Of a stretch of DNA of 64,000 nt, positions 46,554 to 57,830 are shown in pieces. A program made the position numbers and the translations under genes. The stretch's first letter is position 1. Every line of letters begins with the position of its first letter. Origin of the DNA: Paracamarosporium sp. OC-R06-R3 (taxonomy: Eukaryota; Ascomycota; Dothideomycetes; Pleosporales; Didymosphaeriaceae); the NCBI GenBank assembly GCA_019828545.1, contig JACVRA010000071.1, positions 248,001-312,000 on the forward strand, given 5' to 3'. A model generated the notes under the pieces. The model was not told the origin of the DNA, searched no databases, and saw only the letters and a list, made by a program, of their open reading frames with translations.

Positions 46554-47984
46554 TCATACCATGTCCAGTTCCTTTTCCGCTTGCACCTTTGCACGCATCT
46601 CTCTTCTTGGATGGAAAAGGTGCGACAGCCCCAGAAACGGCGAATTGACCGGGCTTTGCCCCGTGTATATGAAGGCATCGTATAAGAAACCCCCGAACAT
46701 GCATCCGAACCACGGTGCGACCATGGGAATCTGTCCTCGTTAGCAACCATGAGCTCGAAACGTCTGTACATTGTCGCCTTACCCAGAAGTAGTATCCGCC
46801 AGCCGACCAGACCTCGTGGCCATAGCCGAGACCATACGACATCAGGCGAGGTGCAAAGTCTCGGACAAGATTGATCGCGTAGCCCGTCTCCCAGCCAAAG
46901 CATGCACCAATGCCGAAGATGAGAAAGAAAAGCATCAGTGGAAACCATTGGTCGCTCTGTGCGTCGCATTAGCCAAAGTCATGCATGTCGCTCGGATTTC
47001 GTACCTTTGCCATTCCCATGTTGGCGCGGTCCTTCAGTGCAAAGATTACGAACATGAGAATCGTGCTTGCAATGAATTCGGAGAAGAACTGGCTTGCTTT
47101 CGTAACAAACGGCTGTGGATAAGTGGCGAAAATCCCAGCTGTTGCCTTGGTCGCTGGCGGCACTGTCCGTATCCCATGACCGCCCTCATACCAGTCGATA
47201 GCGCTGATGTAATTGGCATATACGATGCATGAGCCAACCATGCCACCGAGCAATTGAGCAATGAAATATGCAGGGAAACGGCGCCATGGCAGTTGTCGGT
47301 ATAGGCAATTCGAAAAGGTGATGGCGGGATTCAAATAAGCTCCGCTATCGCCAGCGACATAAATCCCGAGCATAACGCCCAAACCCCATCTGCACGTTAT
47401 GGAGTTAGCGCAATCTATCCAAATACATGAGTGTCTTACCCCCAGTTCACGTTCTGATATGCGCCAAACCCGTTTCCCCCGGGGGCTCCTTGGGTTTGTC
47501 CCGTAGACAAGAGGACCTGTGCAACCGAGCCATTACCGAACATGATCATGATAACTACTCCCCAAAACTCAGCAAACGGCTCTCTCAGTGTTGTCCGTAC
47601 TTGGGACCAAAAGAGATCCTGTCGTTCGTGTTGTGCGTGCTCATCGTGTAGTGGCGCGGCGGGGTGCAGTCCGAGACTGGCACGATGGTGGCGCATCGCA
47701 GACGAGTCCTCTATTGAGATGGACTGGGACGAGAGGTCTGTCGATTTGGACTGCTGGGTAGGTGTTTGCAAAAGTGTGTTGGAGCTCGCAATGGACGTTA
47801 TTCTGTCTAGGTTTGGCAGGTGAGATCCCTCAAGCGGATCAGAATCTTGCTCGTTGGCGCCCCAGTCACGGCGTTTGGGTCCAACTCTAAGTACTAACAC
47901 AGTATTGCCACGATAGCGAAGCGGGTCATCAGCTATGGGTCCTGGAAAAGCGATGAAGAAGAAAGATGGGTCGCAGAATTGCAT
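46554..47984 (-). CDS. Aquaglyceroporin (MIP family channel)
   Basis: Four exons (47984-47440, 47389-47005, 46956-46783, 46730-46554) encode 426 residues; the introns are 48-52 nt and all phases fit. MIP channels conduct water or glycerol across membranes. A hydrophilic N-terminus of about 130 residues precedes six helices: EPFAEFWGVVIMIMFGNGSV, then WGLGVMLGIYVAGDSGAYLN with the first half-helix motif NPAIT. The later helices include FPAYFIAQLLGGMVGSCIVY, FFSEFIASTILMFVIFALKD and FPLMLFFLIFGIGACFG, followed by the second pore motif. That second motif is NLVRDFAPR, not NPARD, with the Asp that marks glycerol-type channels. The end (MVAPWFGCMFGGFLYDAFIY) is typical of helix 6. The start at 47984 is the first in-frame ATG; translation could begin later in the non-conserved tail. 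Confidence 0.9.
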
Positions 47985-48960
47985 GGCTCCACAGCCCCGT
48001 TCTGGCTCCCGTTAATACCATCGTGTGTTGCAGTACGTCACTCGTATAAGTTGCTGTTCGCGAGTAGAGGCGCCGAATCCCACGGGGCAAACAGTACTCG
48101 CGGACTGGACTAGCCATAGTACATCACGATATAGGGCGGCGAGCTGTGCTTCTGAGGGAATGGGGCAGCTTCCCGGCGCCCTGTGACGCGTTTGGGTATG
48201 ATCAATTAGCACTACCAGCCGCATGGGTATCAGTCCTTGTTAGCACTAAGGGATTCCGTCGATGAACGAAGAAGATCGTGACAATTGTGGATACATGGGA
48301 TTTTGCAAAATCGCATGGTTGTGCGTCCGCGGAGCCGGGCTTTCGTGGGCCTGGTGGGGCTGCATACGAGCCTTTCTGTCGAACAATCAGCGCGATACCG
48401 AATGCGGTATCGTCTCGTCCGCCTCAACATCGTCAGTGCAGGATGGTGCGGACAACAAGAAATTTGATGCGACCTCATCTCTTCCACTCCCTCTGTTTGT
48501 TCCCAGTCGCTAGGTCAATATGGTGCGGTCCTTTCTAGCGGTGCTCCTGGATATACTCCTTATCCGTGCTCTCCGGCCGCATTTTAAAAAACGATGGATC
48601 TAGTTGAATTGTGCGTACGGCATCCATGACCTAAGCCGTAAATAGAAAATTTGAGAGATGCTTCTATGAGTAGTAGCTATCTCAAGACAGTTCGAGCCAT
48701 AAAGCGCGATCGTCCATTGACCATTACCATCATAAACACGCAAAAACAAAGCTCATAAGCGTGACTCCTAACCATCGCCACCAATACGCCGTCATGATGC
48801 TACGCCTAGATGTATTAACGCCGAATGCTTGTCCTGGCGTCAAACTTGGAAATGTCATCACGGAAGCACGGGCTTTCCGCTTGTCAGATGACTTCTCCAT
48901 ATGATCGCTAGCAAAGGAAAATCGTCAGGACGAGCAGCAAGGGGGAGGGGTCACAGTGGG
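47985..48960. other. Spacer between aquaglyceroporin and PARP-E2 gene
   Basis: These are 976 bases with both neighbours on the minus strand. It holds the aquaglyceroporin promoter and the 3' end of the PARP-E2 gene. Open frames of 60-85 codons overlap on both strands and have no domain. No repeats were recognised. Confidence 0.5.
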
Positions 48961-51900
48961 TCAAGAGTGCTTTGACCCGAACGCCGCGCCACCTAATGCC
49001 ATCTCCCTAAACCCATCAGGCACTGTCCAGCCATGTACATTGCAAGCCCGAATGTATGCCTCCACGGCTTCGCCAACCCCATAGTCTGTACGGCTGTAGG
49101 TCTCGAGACGGGCTGGCCTCGGGTCGAGTGAACTCATGGCCATCCGGACCTGCAACAGGACCGATTCAATTGTCGAAACAGCGCTCCATCCGTTATTTGT
49201 GAGAAGCTATGAACGTCAACTTGCTGATATGATTCGGGGGAAATAGCCTTGAAAGACATACCTCCATGCACAGAGCACCACCTGCAGTGACATGACCACC
49301 CCCACCCTGTTGAAAGCCCAAAAACCGCGGCTTTATAACGCGAACAAAAGGAGGTGACATCGGATAGTCCTTGCCAAAACGCATCTCCAAAACGACGCTT
49401 GCAACACCCTTCTCCTTCATATCTTGTGCCAACGGAAGAGTGGGGTCGAACGAGTGCAGCTCTACGATCCATTGGTACATGTTCTCCATCTTGTCTTCAT
49501 CGATATGCCAGCCTAGTTCGTGCAACGGCGTCTTTTTCTGAATAGCGATGACCGCCTTGAAATCCTGCATTAGACGACGCGTAGCAGAAGGCGTAGCCCA
49601 TGCTGGCTGAGCAAGCATCTGTAGCAGGTTATAGTCAAGTTTGCCCGGTATATAGTCAGTCGGAGCTTGTAGGGATGGTGGGGAGGATGCCTTTGAACCG
49701 ACAAGTCTCGAGAAGCCGGGTATAGTAGCTTTGCCCTTTCCCTTAGATGGAGTTGGCGTGATAATACCCATGTCAAGGTTTTCCGCTTGGGGCATGTAAT
49801 CATCGTCGTCGAGAATAATACGATCTTCTTCCAGCGTGGCGACACTTGCCCCATCATTTTCTGCATCGAGCTCGATCGGATCCCCCAAGCTCGTGCCCGT
49901 AGCAGTCTTGCGACGCTTGGCAAACTTGTTGACTGTGCGGGAAACTTGCTCGCGATGGTTGGGGATAGCAGATCGTGGGATGATTAAAGAGCCCGATACA
50001 CCGCGAGGAGTATACAAATCGTCCTGCTCTATGGGATTGACTGGCACTACCTCTTTGATGTCATTATTCTGTAGCATTATTAGTGACCAGAAACAGTGAT
50101 ACTCGACTATGCCTCTTACCGATGTAGGCGGTATTATATACGCTATGTTTCGTGTCTGAATGAAGAGGTACCGGGTCTCTGGATCAACGTTAGCTACGGA
50201 AAAGGGTCACTACAGCGATGCAAAAGGTTGGGTACTCTGCATTGCCCTAGACAAGACAACGAGAAGGTCAAAAGCACCCAGACTCCGGATTGATAGATGA
50301 AAATAGCGAACAAAGACTTACGAATCCAATCTAACTGAGCAACAACAAGATGGGGGCTCGCGCTGACGAACTCTTTGGGAGCATTGACAATCTCATTGAG
50401 AGCCAAGGCCTGGTTGACTTTGAGGTCACTCATGGCCCATTCGCGTGTCGACCCATATACGCTAGAATAAGACAGGCTCGTACTGACATCCAATGAATGG
50501 TAGACACCGTGGCCGTACGCTCGGCCATGAGCAGTATCTTTGAAGTGAAGTCCTACATTGTAATTTAGCTATATTACTTTAAAAGTTCGTAACGTATTCT
50601 ACAACAGCCTGGGAGTCGAATAACTTGCACGCGGCTATATACAGCGTACGACCGTATAACGTGTGCTACAAGATTGCAGTGTCCACATTTTTGCGTTCTT
50701 TGTATGTAGTTCGTACTTACCTTCGCGGATGATACTATGCCAATTCTGGAGCGGACTGCCATGCCAGGCGAAAAGAGTGTCGTGCTTGAGATTCAATCGA
50801 TTCGAGGTGTCGCGAACAGCTTGTACAAAACGGCGCTCTTTGTCTGGTGCGCCCATCGCGAATCTGAATTGCGTCCAACCAGACATACCATAGAGACGTT
50901 CTTGTCCCTTAGATTCTACTCGTTCCGGATCCTCCACTTGCATAATACAAGCTCGATTAGAGGCAATGATCCAACGCAATACTCCAAGAGCAGCAGGAGA
51001 TAGCCGATCCACCCAAGAGCTCAACGTTGACTGCTTTTTGCGCAGAAGATATTGCCTCATATCTTTGACACTGGGGAGTAGATCGAGCAATGCATATATA
51101 GCTTCGCGTTTGAAATCCACGGACAAAGAATCAAAATTCTGATTGTACACGTAGAAAGATGCTGGTTTGAACACGGACTCTATAGGTGTCGTTTTCTTCG
51201 AGGGCAAGGCAGACGCCTGAAACGTGATTTGTGAGATAGTCGGCACGACAGGTTCAGCGACGGTGATGGTTGGATAGAAAAACGTCTCAGTAATGCGGCA
51301 GTGAAGAGCCCTGTTCTTGTCGTCACTTGTACGAATGACAAGCCAGTCGCCTGCCTTGAAGGGACATTTCGCTTCCGGAACATCAAACATAATCTCATTA
51401 GTTACAGCGTTGTATCTAAGAGTTCCTGAAACAAATAATCAGCGAATGTCATATATGTTTTTTGGAATCGAGAGCGACTGGATACTCATTATGGCCAACT
51501 ACAACCAACCAAGAATCTAAAAGTTGGACGTAGGTCTGTAACTTACCTGGCTTCGTCCCTGTTACGTCTGTAGTCTGCGCCTGCGGTGCCGGATGCCTCC
51601 GAACTCGTGGGTGAGCGTTGGAATAGGATTCTTGGGCAATCGTATAGTCGCTTTCATATGCCGATGATGGAGGTACCATGAGGCTCAGCCCAGTAGGAAA
51701 CTCGTTTAGCTTGCGGGACAGCGCGCTTGTGTAACAGAAGCTAACCAATAGATCGACTACCTTGGGTTGCGATAGGATCTCATGCTCGATACTGGGGCCG
51801 AATCCAAGGGACATGTACTGGTACAGGCAAAGCGGCTGCTCACACACATAAGGTTTGATCGCTTGAAGGTCGTCTGGCATTTTGCGAAAGCAGATGAGGC

Positions 51901-53131
51901 AGAACTCTGTGCAGCGAACGAAATGTCGCAACACGAACTGCATTCCCACTAATGGAAGTGAGTGCTCCCGGCCGACCCAAGAGTCAGTGATGTGATCGGC
52001 TGTAACGAGCGAAGGGTAAGCCGTGCTGACCGCTTCAGGAACCATGTATCTGTCCGCTAGGCCCAAGTCTGAAGGTTTATGTGACCCGAGGGAGTCATGG
52101 TAAAATTCCTCAGCACCGTTCCATGACATACCATTGTAGCGGAATTTCAAAAGCTGGGGGAAGCGATTCTCCAGCAGATCATGAAGCGGACGCGAAATGA
52201 ACGAATTTCGGAAACCTTTGTACACAGATGCACCATGCGTGTGAGACTGACCGTCTTTTCCCGTCTCTTGCTCCTTCTCACGCTTCAACTCCTCTTCCTT
52301 GCTGAGTTTGGTAAAGGCTTGAATAGCCTCCTGCATGGTCGGTTTGTATGTAGTGCTTATACCAATTCTGACTCCGATGTGGCGACGGGCAGTGGCTACA
52401 TCGTAGCCTTCCATGTCTGCCATGCTCTTATAGCCGGTCGGATATGAGAAGATTACGACGAGATATTCTGATGGCTTTATTTGCCAGGCCTGCATGGCCT
52501 CCTCGGAGATGCCCAACTTTGCAATACGACAGGAAACGGAAACGTAGCATGCAAGGCCGTCCAACAATCCACCCAAACAGCCTACCTTGAAACCGGCCGC
52601 CTTTGCTATCCGAAGATCGGAGCGAATCTGAGAGCGGAAATTGGAGGAAGATTGAGCGTAGCTTTCATCGGACGGGGAAGTATGTTGAAAAGAAAAAGGC
52701 TTCTGGGTATCGTCGTCGTCGGGAAAGTACTCGTCCGCATCATCTTCTTCTGAGTCCTCATCGGCCAAGCTAGCAACGTCTTGGGAATCTAGCATGTGCT
52801 GGTCACCATCTTCGTCTGTCGATTCCAACTTTTGGGATGTCAGTTCCAGTAACTGGTCGATAGTCTTGCCGAAAGCGGACTCGGCGATGGTGGTAACAGC
52901 GTTCCCAACTGACTTGGGAGCATCGTCGGGCGCGATCAACATGAACATGTGACTGGCAGGATACTCGGACACGTCGGGGATGAGTGCTGAGAATTTGTAT
53001 TGCCTGCCGTCAGCGAAGCAGAGGAAAGTGAACTCGCCATCATCGCCGCCCGTCTTGACATGGGAGATGCCAGCAATTGACTGGCTTTGCTCGGCCCTCT
53101 TCAGGTCGGCGATGTACTGCCGACGCGGCAT
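48961..53131 (-). CDS. PARP / E2 ubiquitin-conjugating fusion protein
   Basis: The six-exon model is 53131-51547, 51425-50721, 50552-50322, 50178-50120, 50068-49262 and 49206-48961, with exact phase at each join, giving 1,210 residues. Residues 1-740 form a long N-terminal region with an acidic tract (about residues 120-150) and a Cys cluster (CTEFCLICFRKM, VCEQPLC) reminiscent of PARP6/8-type proteins. The PARP catalytic domain follows: LFAWHGSPLQNWHSIIREG with His750, then HGVYHSLDVSTSLSYS with Tyr781, ending in WIQTRYLFIQ. A basic/acidic linker leads to a UBE2Q-like E2 domain from about residue 1030 (SATRRLMQDFKAVIAIQ, FGKDYPMSPPFVRVIKPRFL). Its catalytic Cys1127 sits in GGALCMELLTNNGWSAVSTI, read across the last intron. 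PARP-E2 fusions are known in fungi. The expected activities are ADP-ribosylation and ubiquitin transfer by one polypeptide; targets are unknown. Confidence 0.92.
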
Positions 53132-53213
53132 GCTGGGCGTGGGCAAGGGGGTCCAAGCTGGGGTGGACGTTGGGGGAGAGGCTCGACGCCGTTTGTGGTC
53201 CAAGGCGTGAGTT

Positions 53214-53272
53214 GAGAAGAGAAGGGAAGAGAAGAGAAGGGAAGAGAAGGGAAGGGAAGGGAAGGGAAAGGG
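53214..53272. repeat. Polypurine GAAGG/GAAGA repeat
   Basis: This is a 59-base run of pure purine on the plus strand made of GAAGG and GAAGA units. It lies 80 bases upstream of the PARP-E2 start codon. Such tracts can form triplex DNA or bind GAGA-type factors; neither is shown here. Confidence 0.85.
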
Positions 53273-53440
53273 CAGCTAAGGAAAGGGCAGGCGCCTTTGA
53301 ACGAGTGACGGTGGAAGAAGAGCAGGCAAACACAAGATGGGCCCACACTTTTGTCCTCGCTGCCTGGGTGACTTGACGGGAGGGGACCAAAGGTGAGAGC
53401 TCCCAGGCAGAAGCGGCCCAAGCTCCACCCACGCGCCGGA

Positions 53441-53477
53441 GCCACTGAGCCACTGAGCCGCTGAGCCACTGAGCCAC
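53441..53477. repeat. 8-base tandem repeat, about 4.5 copies
   Basis: The unit is GCCACTGA, repeated four times with one substitution (third copy GCCGCTGA) and followed by a partial fifth. It sits mid-way in the PARP-E2/COG7-like promoter region. Confidence 0.8.
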
Positions 53478-53696
53478 CACCTCAACGGCACAGCACCACG
53501 GTACGCCATCGCACCAGATGCCCGCTCTGCATTTGAGAGAGCGTACGCCGGCAGCGGTCGCGAGTGGAGCCCTCGCGGCACTAGGTAGCCTAGGGTCCAG
53601 GATTGCAGCGGGAGCGAAACCCCGCGCGTCCATGGCCAAAAGCTAGCCCCTCGCTACGAGACGTCTCTCCCTACATGCATAAACAAGCCCGCAAAC

Positions 53697-54743
53697 ATGG
53701 CCGTACCAGACAATGCCCCGGCACCCACATGCACCCACGTCGCCGATCCTGCACTTGCGCCCTTCCGCCAGCCCCAGTTCGACTCTGCCGACTACCTCAA
53801 CGCGGCGCTCCCCTCGCTCTCGCTATCCTCGCTGTCCTCGCGCCCGCTCAAGCAGGGCCACTCCGTGTCCTTGGCCGACCTCTCCTCGCAGACCCAGCAG
53901 CTCCTCTCACAGCTCAATGCGCACACGACGCGCCTGTCCACCATCCTCACGCAGCTTACCGACGACATCCTCCGAAGCGGGGCGCGCCTCGCCTACGAAG
54001 TTGAAGTCCTGCGCGGAGAAACCATCGGTCTCACAGAGACACTCACGGATGGTTTGGGCGACCATGTCGGAAAGTTCGTGCCTGGCGGCATGGCATTGAG
54101 AAAAGAGCAGAGCGACGTGCCAGAGCCCACGAGCACGGCACTACCAGGCGACGAGCAGCCAGGAGCACCCGCAAAGGACCCCCGCCAGCCCGCCGCCTCC
54201 GACCAGGAATCCACGACGCCCGACTACATCACCCAGCTTCGCGTCCTGACCCTCGTCCGCACCCGCCTGGAAACCGTTATAAAGGTTTTTGGCGAAGCCA
54301 TGCACTGGTCACTTCCACCTTCCGAAATCTCGCTCACTTCCTCCCTCATCTCCGTCTCCGCGCCTGCCCCTGGCACCGACGCCTCCACTCGCGAGCAAAA
54401 AGGCAAGGAATTTGCTGCTGCTTTGCGCGCTGAAATATCCGATCTCGTCACGGGCGACCCTGAAAGCGGGCCTGAAGCGGCGCAGACTAGAGTGCAAGCG
54501 CTCAGGGATTTGGCCGAGGTGTGGAAAGGAACGGCTGAGGAGAAGGCGAGAGGAAAGTTTGTAGAAGGCCTGGTGAAGATCATAGAAGACAAGCAGAAGG
54601 AGACAGAGCGGGAGAAGGAGAAAAAGCTGCGGGGCGTGAGAAATGGGAGCATGCCAAAGCCCCAGGCGCAGCCGCCAGCGCCACAGCGAAGCGGTGGCGG
54701 CTTCCTGGATAATTTACAGAGGATAAGAGAGAACTACATATAG
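53697..54743 (+). CDS. COG7-like conserved oligomeric Golgi complex subunit
   Basis: This is a single exon of 348 residues. The N-terminal third reads QFDSADYLNAALPSLSLSS, then SLADLSSQTQQLLSQLNAHT, TRLSTILTQLTDDILRSGAR and LAYEVEVLRGETIGLTETLT. This is a helical, coiled-coil arrangement that I associate with the fungal version of COG subunit 7. COG tethers retrograde vesicles at the Golgi. A Pro/Glu-rich linker leads to a second helical part (YITQLRVLTLVRTRLETVIK and FGEAMHWSLPP), then a Lys/Glu-rich helix (KIIEDKQKETEREKEKKLRG) and a short tail with GGGFLDNLQRIRENYI. It is much shorter than metazoan COG7, as expected for fungi. The family call is from memory of the layout; other COG subunits are possible. 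Confidence 0.65.
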   Translation: MAVPDNAPAPTCTHVADPALAPFRQPQFDSADYLNAALPSLSLSSLSSRPLKQGHSVSLADLSSQTQQLLSQLNAHTTRLSTILTQLTDDILRSGARLAYEVEVLRGETIGLTETLTDGLGDHVGKFVPGGMALRKEQSDVPEPTSTALPGDEQPGAPAKDPRQPAASDQESTTPDYITQLRVLTLVRTRLETVIKVFGEAMHWSLPPSEISLTSSLISVSAPAPGTDASTREQKGKEFAAALRAEISDLVTGDPESGPEAAQTRVQALRDLAEVWKGTAEEKARGKFVEGLVKIIEDKQKETEREKEKKLRGVRNGSMPKPQAQPPAPQRSGGGFLDNLQRIRENYI

Positions 54744-55564
54744 CTCTTTCTACCCAACTATGTGCCAGAAAATACCTCTTCTAGGAAGCCTTGGACCCAG
54801 TCCATGCGTTTCCACAAGGATAACGATATACGCGTCAAGTATTGTTGCGCTGACGAATGATTTTCCGATTGTATCCCTATTAGTCCGTTTCGCAGAATGA
54901 TATATACAGTCTCTCCACATCTTGACTTAGCGATTGCTTGCCCCCAGTCCAGCTCGGCGCCTGCACCTGGGCGGAGTGGAGGGCCTCCTCTCACGTCCTA
55001 ACGCACCGTAGTCGCGTTTGTACATAACTTCGATCGAATCAACTGAAGCAGCCGTATGCACAAGGCTAGATCAGAGTGGAATCACATCTCATATCTCGTG
55101 TCTTCAACACTCCCCCGCAAAATTCTTAACAACCCTGTGCTATATGTATGTTCCGGGGAACACTGCACGAAAATCCATCGATCAAGCAAGGTTATTGTAC
55201 AACTTCATGAATCATTCTTGTTTGTACAAAGGAAGTCTTTGAAAGCATCATCACATTCATGCCGCAAAAGTAAAGCCGTCATACAAGCAGCTCAAAACCA
55301 CACCTAATCCCGAAAACCAGTTCCAGAACGTCAGAGTTTCGCCTCGACCCGACTTCCCATCTGGCTGATATTGCTTCCTTGGAGGCCATTCAAGGCCTAC
55401 AACTTCGAAGCTCAAGCCGCGATGGAGGGTTGGGGTATGGCATCAGCTACCCAAAGATATCTTATCACAAAATCTCAAATACCAGAAACACCTTAGTCGA
55501 CCTTTACGGTCGTACACTCTATCAGTGCCACCGAACGCCACAGAGTCCAACTCTCATCAGCACG
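54744..55564. other. Convergent spacer of 0.8 kb, nothing recognised
   Basis: This lies between the 3' ends of the COG7-like and Bir1-like genes. Short open frames (55018-55307) have no domain. The stretch presumably contains the two transcript ends. Confidence 0.5.
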
Positions 55565-57531
55565 CTAATAGGCATCTAACACAGCCAAAGCCCGACGACC
55601 CTCGGCCTCAAAGGCAGCAATCTGCCGTTCGCACTCCCTCCTCAGTTTCTCCTCACCACGTTTAGCGTTGTGCAAAACAAACTCTTCGATCGTCATGCGC
55701 TTTTCGGGGCTTGTTAGGCTAGCCAACACAGCTTTGGTAAGGTCTCCTGTCGTATCAATCATGTCGATGTCCATGTTTTCCTTTCCGAGACCAGCATCGG
55801 TGATGATATTGGAAATGATAATGGGGTTCCACTTCATTATCGATTGCGGAGCAGCTTCAGGAGTCTGGGGCTCTTCTGGCGTCTGCGGCCTTGCATAGAT
55901 GGGACTTCTCACTGCCAACGGACTTCTGACGGCTGCTGGGCCGGGGCTCTTAAGCGTTTGCGGTTGCCGAGTCGCTCCTGGCGTTGCGTTATTCAAGTGA
56001 GAAGCTGGACTCCTCGGTGTCTCCCGTCGATACTCCTTGGGTGTGTGAAGAGGTGTGGATTCAAATTGTGGCAAGGAGATATCGCTAAGCCTGGTGCGCT
56101 TTGGCGATGACCTCTGCTCTTCCGCCTCCATTTCTGATTCCGCTTCCACCTCCACTTCCATCTCCTCACTTTTGCGTTTGGTGCCGCGAGTTGCACGCGT
56201 TGTCGATGCAGCCGATCCGGTGGATGCGCGTTTTGGGGGTTTTCTGGTCTGGCGTGTCTTTGTCGTCGTTTTGGTCATCGTGGAGGCAACCGAGGCCGTA
56301 AATGACTCCATAATTGCATCTGCTGGTCCTTCTTTCTGTGATGCGGTGGCCTTGGGCTTCCGTCCTTTTTTCACAGGTGCTTTTGCCGGCACCGACGTGT
56401 GAACTGCAGCCGGCTCTACAAATGATTCTGCAAATGACTGCGCAGGTGCCTCATCCAAAACGGACGATTTTTTAGGCTTGCGACCCCTCTTTGCGGGCGG
56501 TGCCTTAGGAGGGATAGAGATCATAGAAAGTCCAGCTCCACCAGCAAATGATTCGGCGGCTGAATCCATCATCGTCTCATCAATGGTAGAAGTGTTCTTC
56601 GCCTTACGTCCTCGTTTTGTGGGAGGCGCTGGCACCGATTCGGATAATAAAGAGGCATTAGTAGGGTCTGGAAACGATGCGATGATCGAGTCTGTCATTG
56701 TTTCGTCAGGTGGAGGTGGTAATGGCTTATTGAGATCATCGTTGACTCCCTTCTTGGTACGCGTAGTCTTCTTGGCCTTTGTGCTAGCTGTTGATGACCT
56801 AGTAGACGACCGCTTACTGCGAACAGCCTTGGTCTTCTTAGTTAGTGCTGGATGATAGTATTCTTTGAGTGCAAAGAAAAGGCACGCGTCATTGCGCTTA
56901 CGATGCTCCTCGGTTGGATCATCGCCAGCATCCCAGGCATCAAGCGAGAGGCTGCAGTAAGGGCAGGTAGCGCCATCGGGCTGATCTTCGCTGGGGTCAA
57001 AATACCATCCGCCCTCGACCATCTACAGCATATTAGCAGACAGCTAAACGGGAGGTGCAATCAGGACCTAACCTGCTCGATGCTCGGATAACCAGACGCA
57101 GTGTCAAGAGGCCATAGATCTTGAAAAGTTTCCCTGCGTGCCTCCATCATGCACTCACTGAGCGGGTCCTCTTCGTTGCGACCTGGATCTCCATCTCTCA
57201 AGCGTATGCACAAATTCAGAGCGAAACCACAGTTTGGAGAATGGGTGAGATGCTCATAGGCAGGTACATCACTTGGTTCCCAACCATCAAGTTGCGTTTG
57301 GCAATGGAAACACTGGACGTTATCGGGGCTTGCTGAGGTGGGTTTGAAGAGGAAGCCGGCATATGCGAGATCCTGGGGGGGCGGAAACTCCAGCGGCCAT
57401 CCGCCCTTGGGAGCCGCCTTCGGGGCTGTTTTTTTCCCTCGTGCAGAAGGGCGACGCGACTTCGTCTTTGGTGCTGCAAAGGTGTCGAGGCGCGCTTGGA
57501 GGGACGCGAACGCCCCACGAGACGGGTCCAT
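55565..57531 (-). CDS. BIR1: Two-BIR survivin/Bir1 homologue (chromosomal passenger complex)
   Basis: Two exons (57531-57073, 57022-55565) joined by a 50-nt intron encode 638 residues. Bir1 brings Aurora kinase to centromeres with INCENP. BIR 1 has CFHC, 16 residues, His, six residues, Cys (TQLDGWEPSDVPAYEHL). BIR 2 has CPYC with the same 16-His-6-Cys spacing (SLSLDAWDAGDDPTEEH). Both zinc sites are complete; the intron lies just before BIR 2. The linker of about 350 residues is basic and disordered, with KRGRK-type clusters and a repeated acidic DSxxxSF motif. Cdk-type SP/TP sites cluster at TPLHTPKEYRRETPRSP. The conserved C-terminal helix reads MTIEEFVLHNAKRGEEKLRR and ECERQIAAFEAEGRRALAVL; in the family this region joins the helical bundle with INCENP and Borealin-like partners. 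It is divergent from Tam41. Confidence 0.9.
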
Positions 57532-57830
57532 GGCGACGTGCGCGCGCGGTCGGCTATCGCTTGTATCGTCGTTGTGAGATGTGTTGGTGCGTGTCCCTTC
57601 GTGCGCGATCGATATGCGAGGGCAGGAACGGCAGCGGTGGTGGTGGTGGTGGTGGTGGCGGCGGTGGTGGTGATGGTGGTCGTCTGCAGGTCTGGAAGTC
57701 GTGATTGCCGAACATCAACAAACATAAGCGTGCCTGTCTTGGCAACTGGCAACGGGCCACTGTCGGCAGGTACGCTTAGTCATCTCCTTCGCAACTTGGA
57801 CCGATAGTCAGAAAAACTGCCCTCTGCATC
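57532..57830. promoter_or_regulatory. Divergent promoter, Bir1 / Tam41
   Basis: These are 299 bases between outward-transcribed genes, dominated by a GGT-type triplet repeat. No other motif was recognised. Confidence 0.5.
57635..57680. repeat. GGT-type trinucleotide microsatellite
   Basis: About fifteen GGT-like triplets with three interruptions (GGC and GAT) occupy the middle of the Bir1/Tam41 promoter. The tract is likely length-variable among strains. Confidence 0.85.

Larger units (their letters stand above)
53132..53696. promoter_or_regulatory. Divergent promoter, PARP-E2 / COG7-like
   Basis: These are 565 bases between outward-transcribed genes. It holds a 59-base polypurine tract and an 8-base tandem repeat, listed separately. 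The PARP-E2 frame stays open upstream to 53203, but the first ATG is at 53131. Confidence 0.5.
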
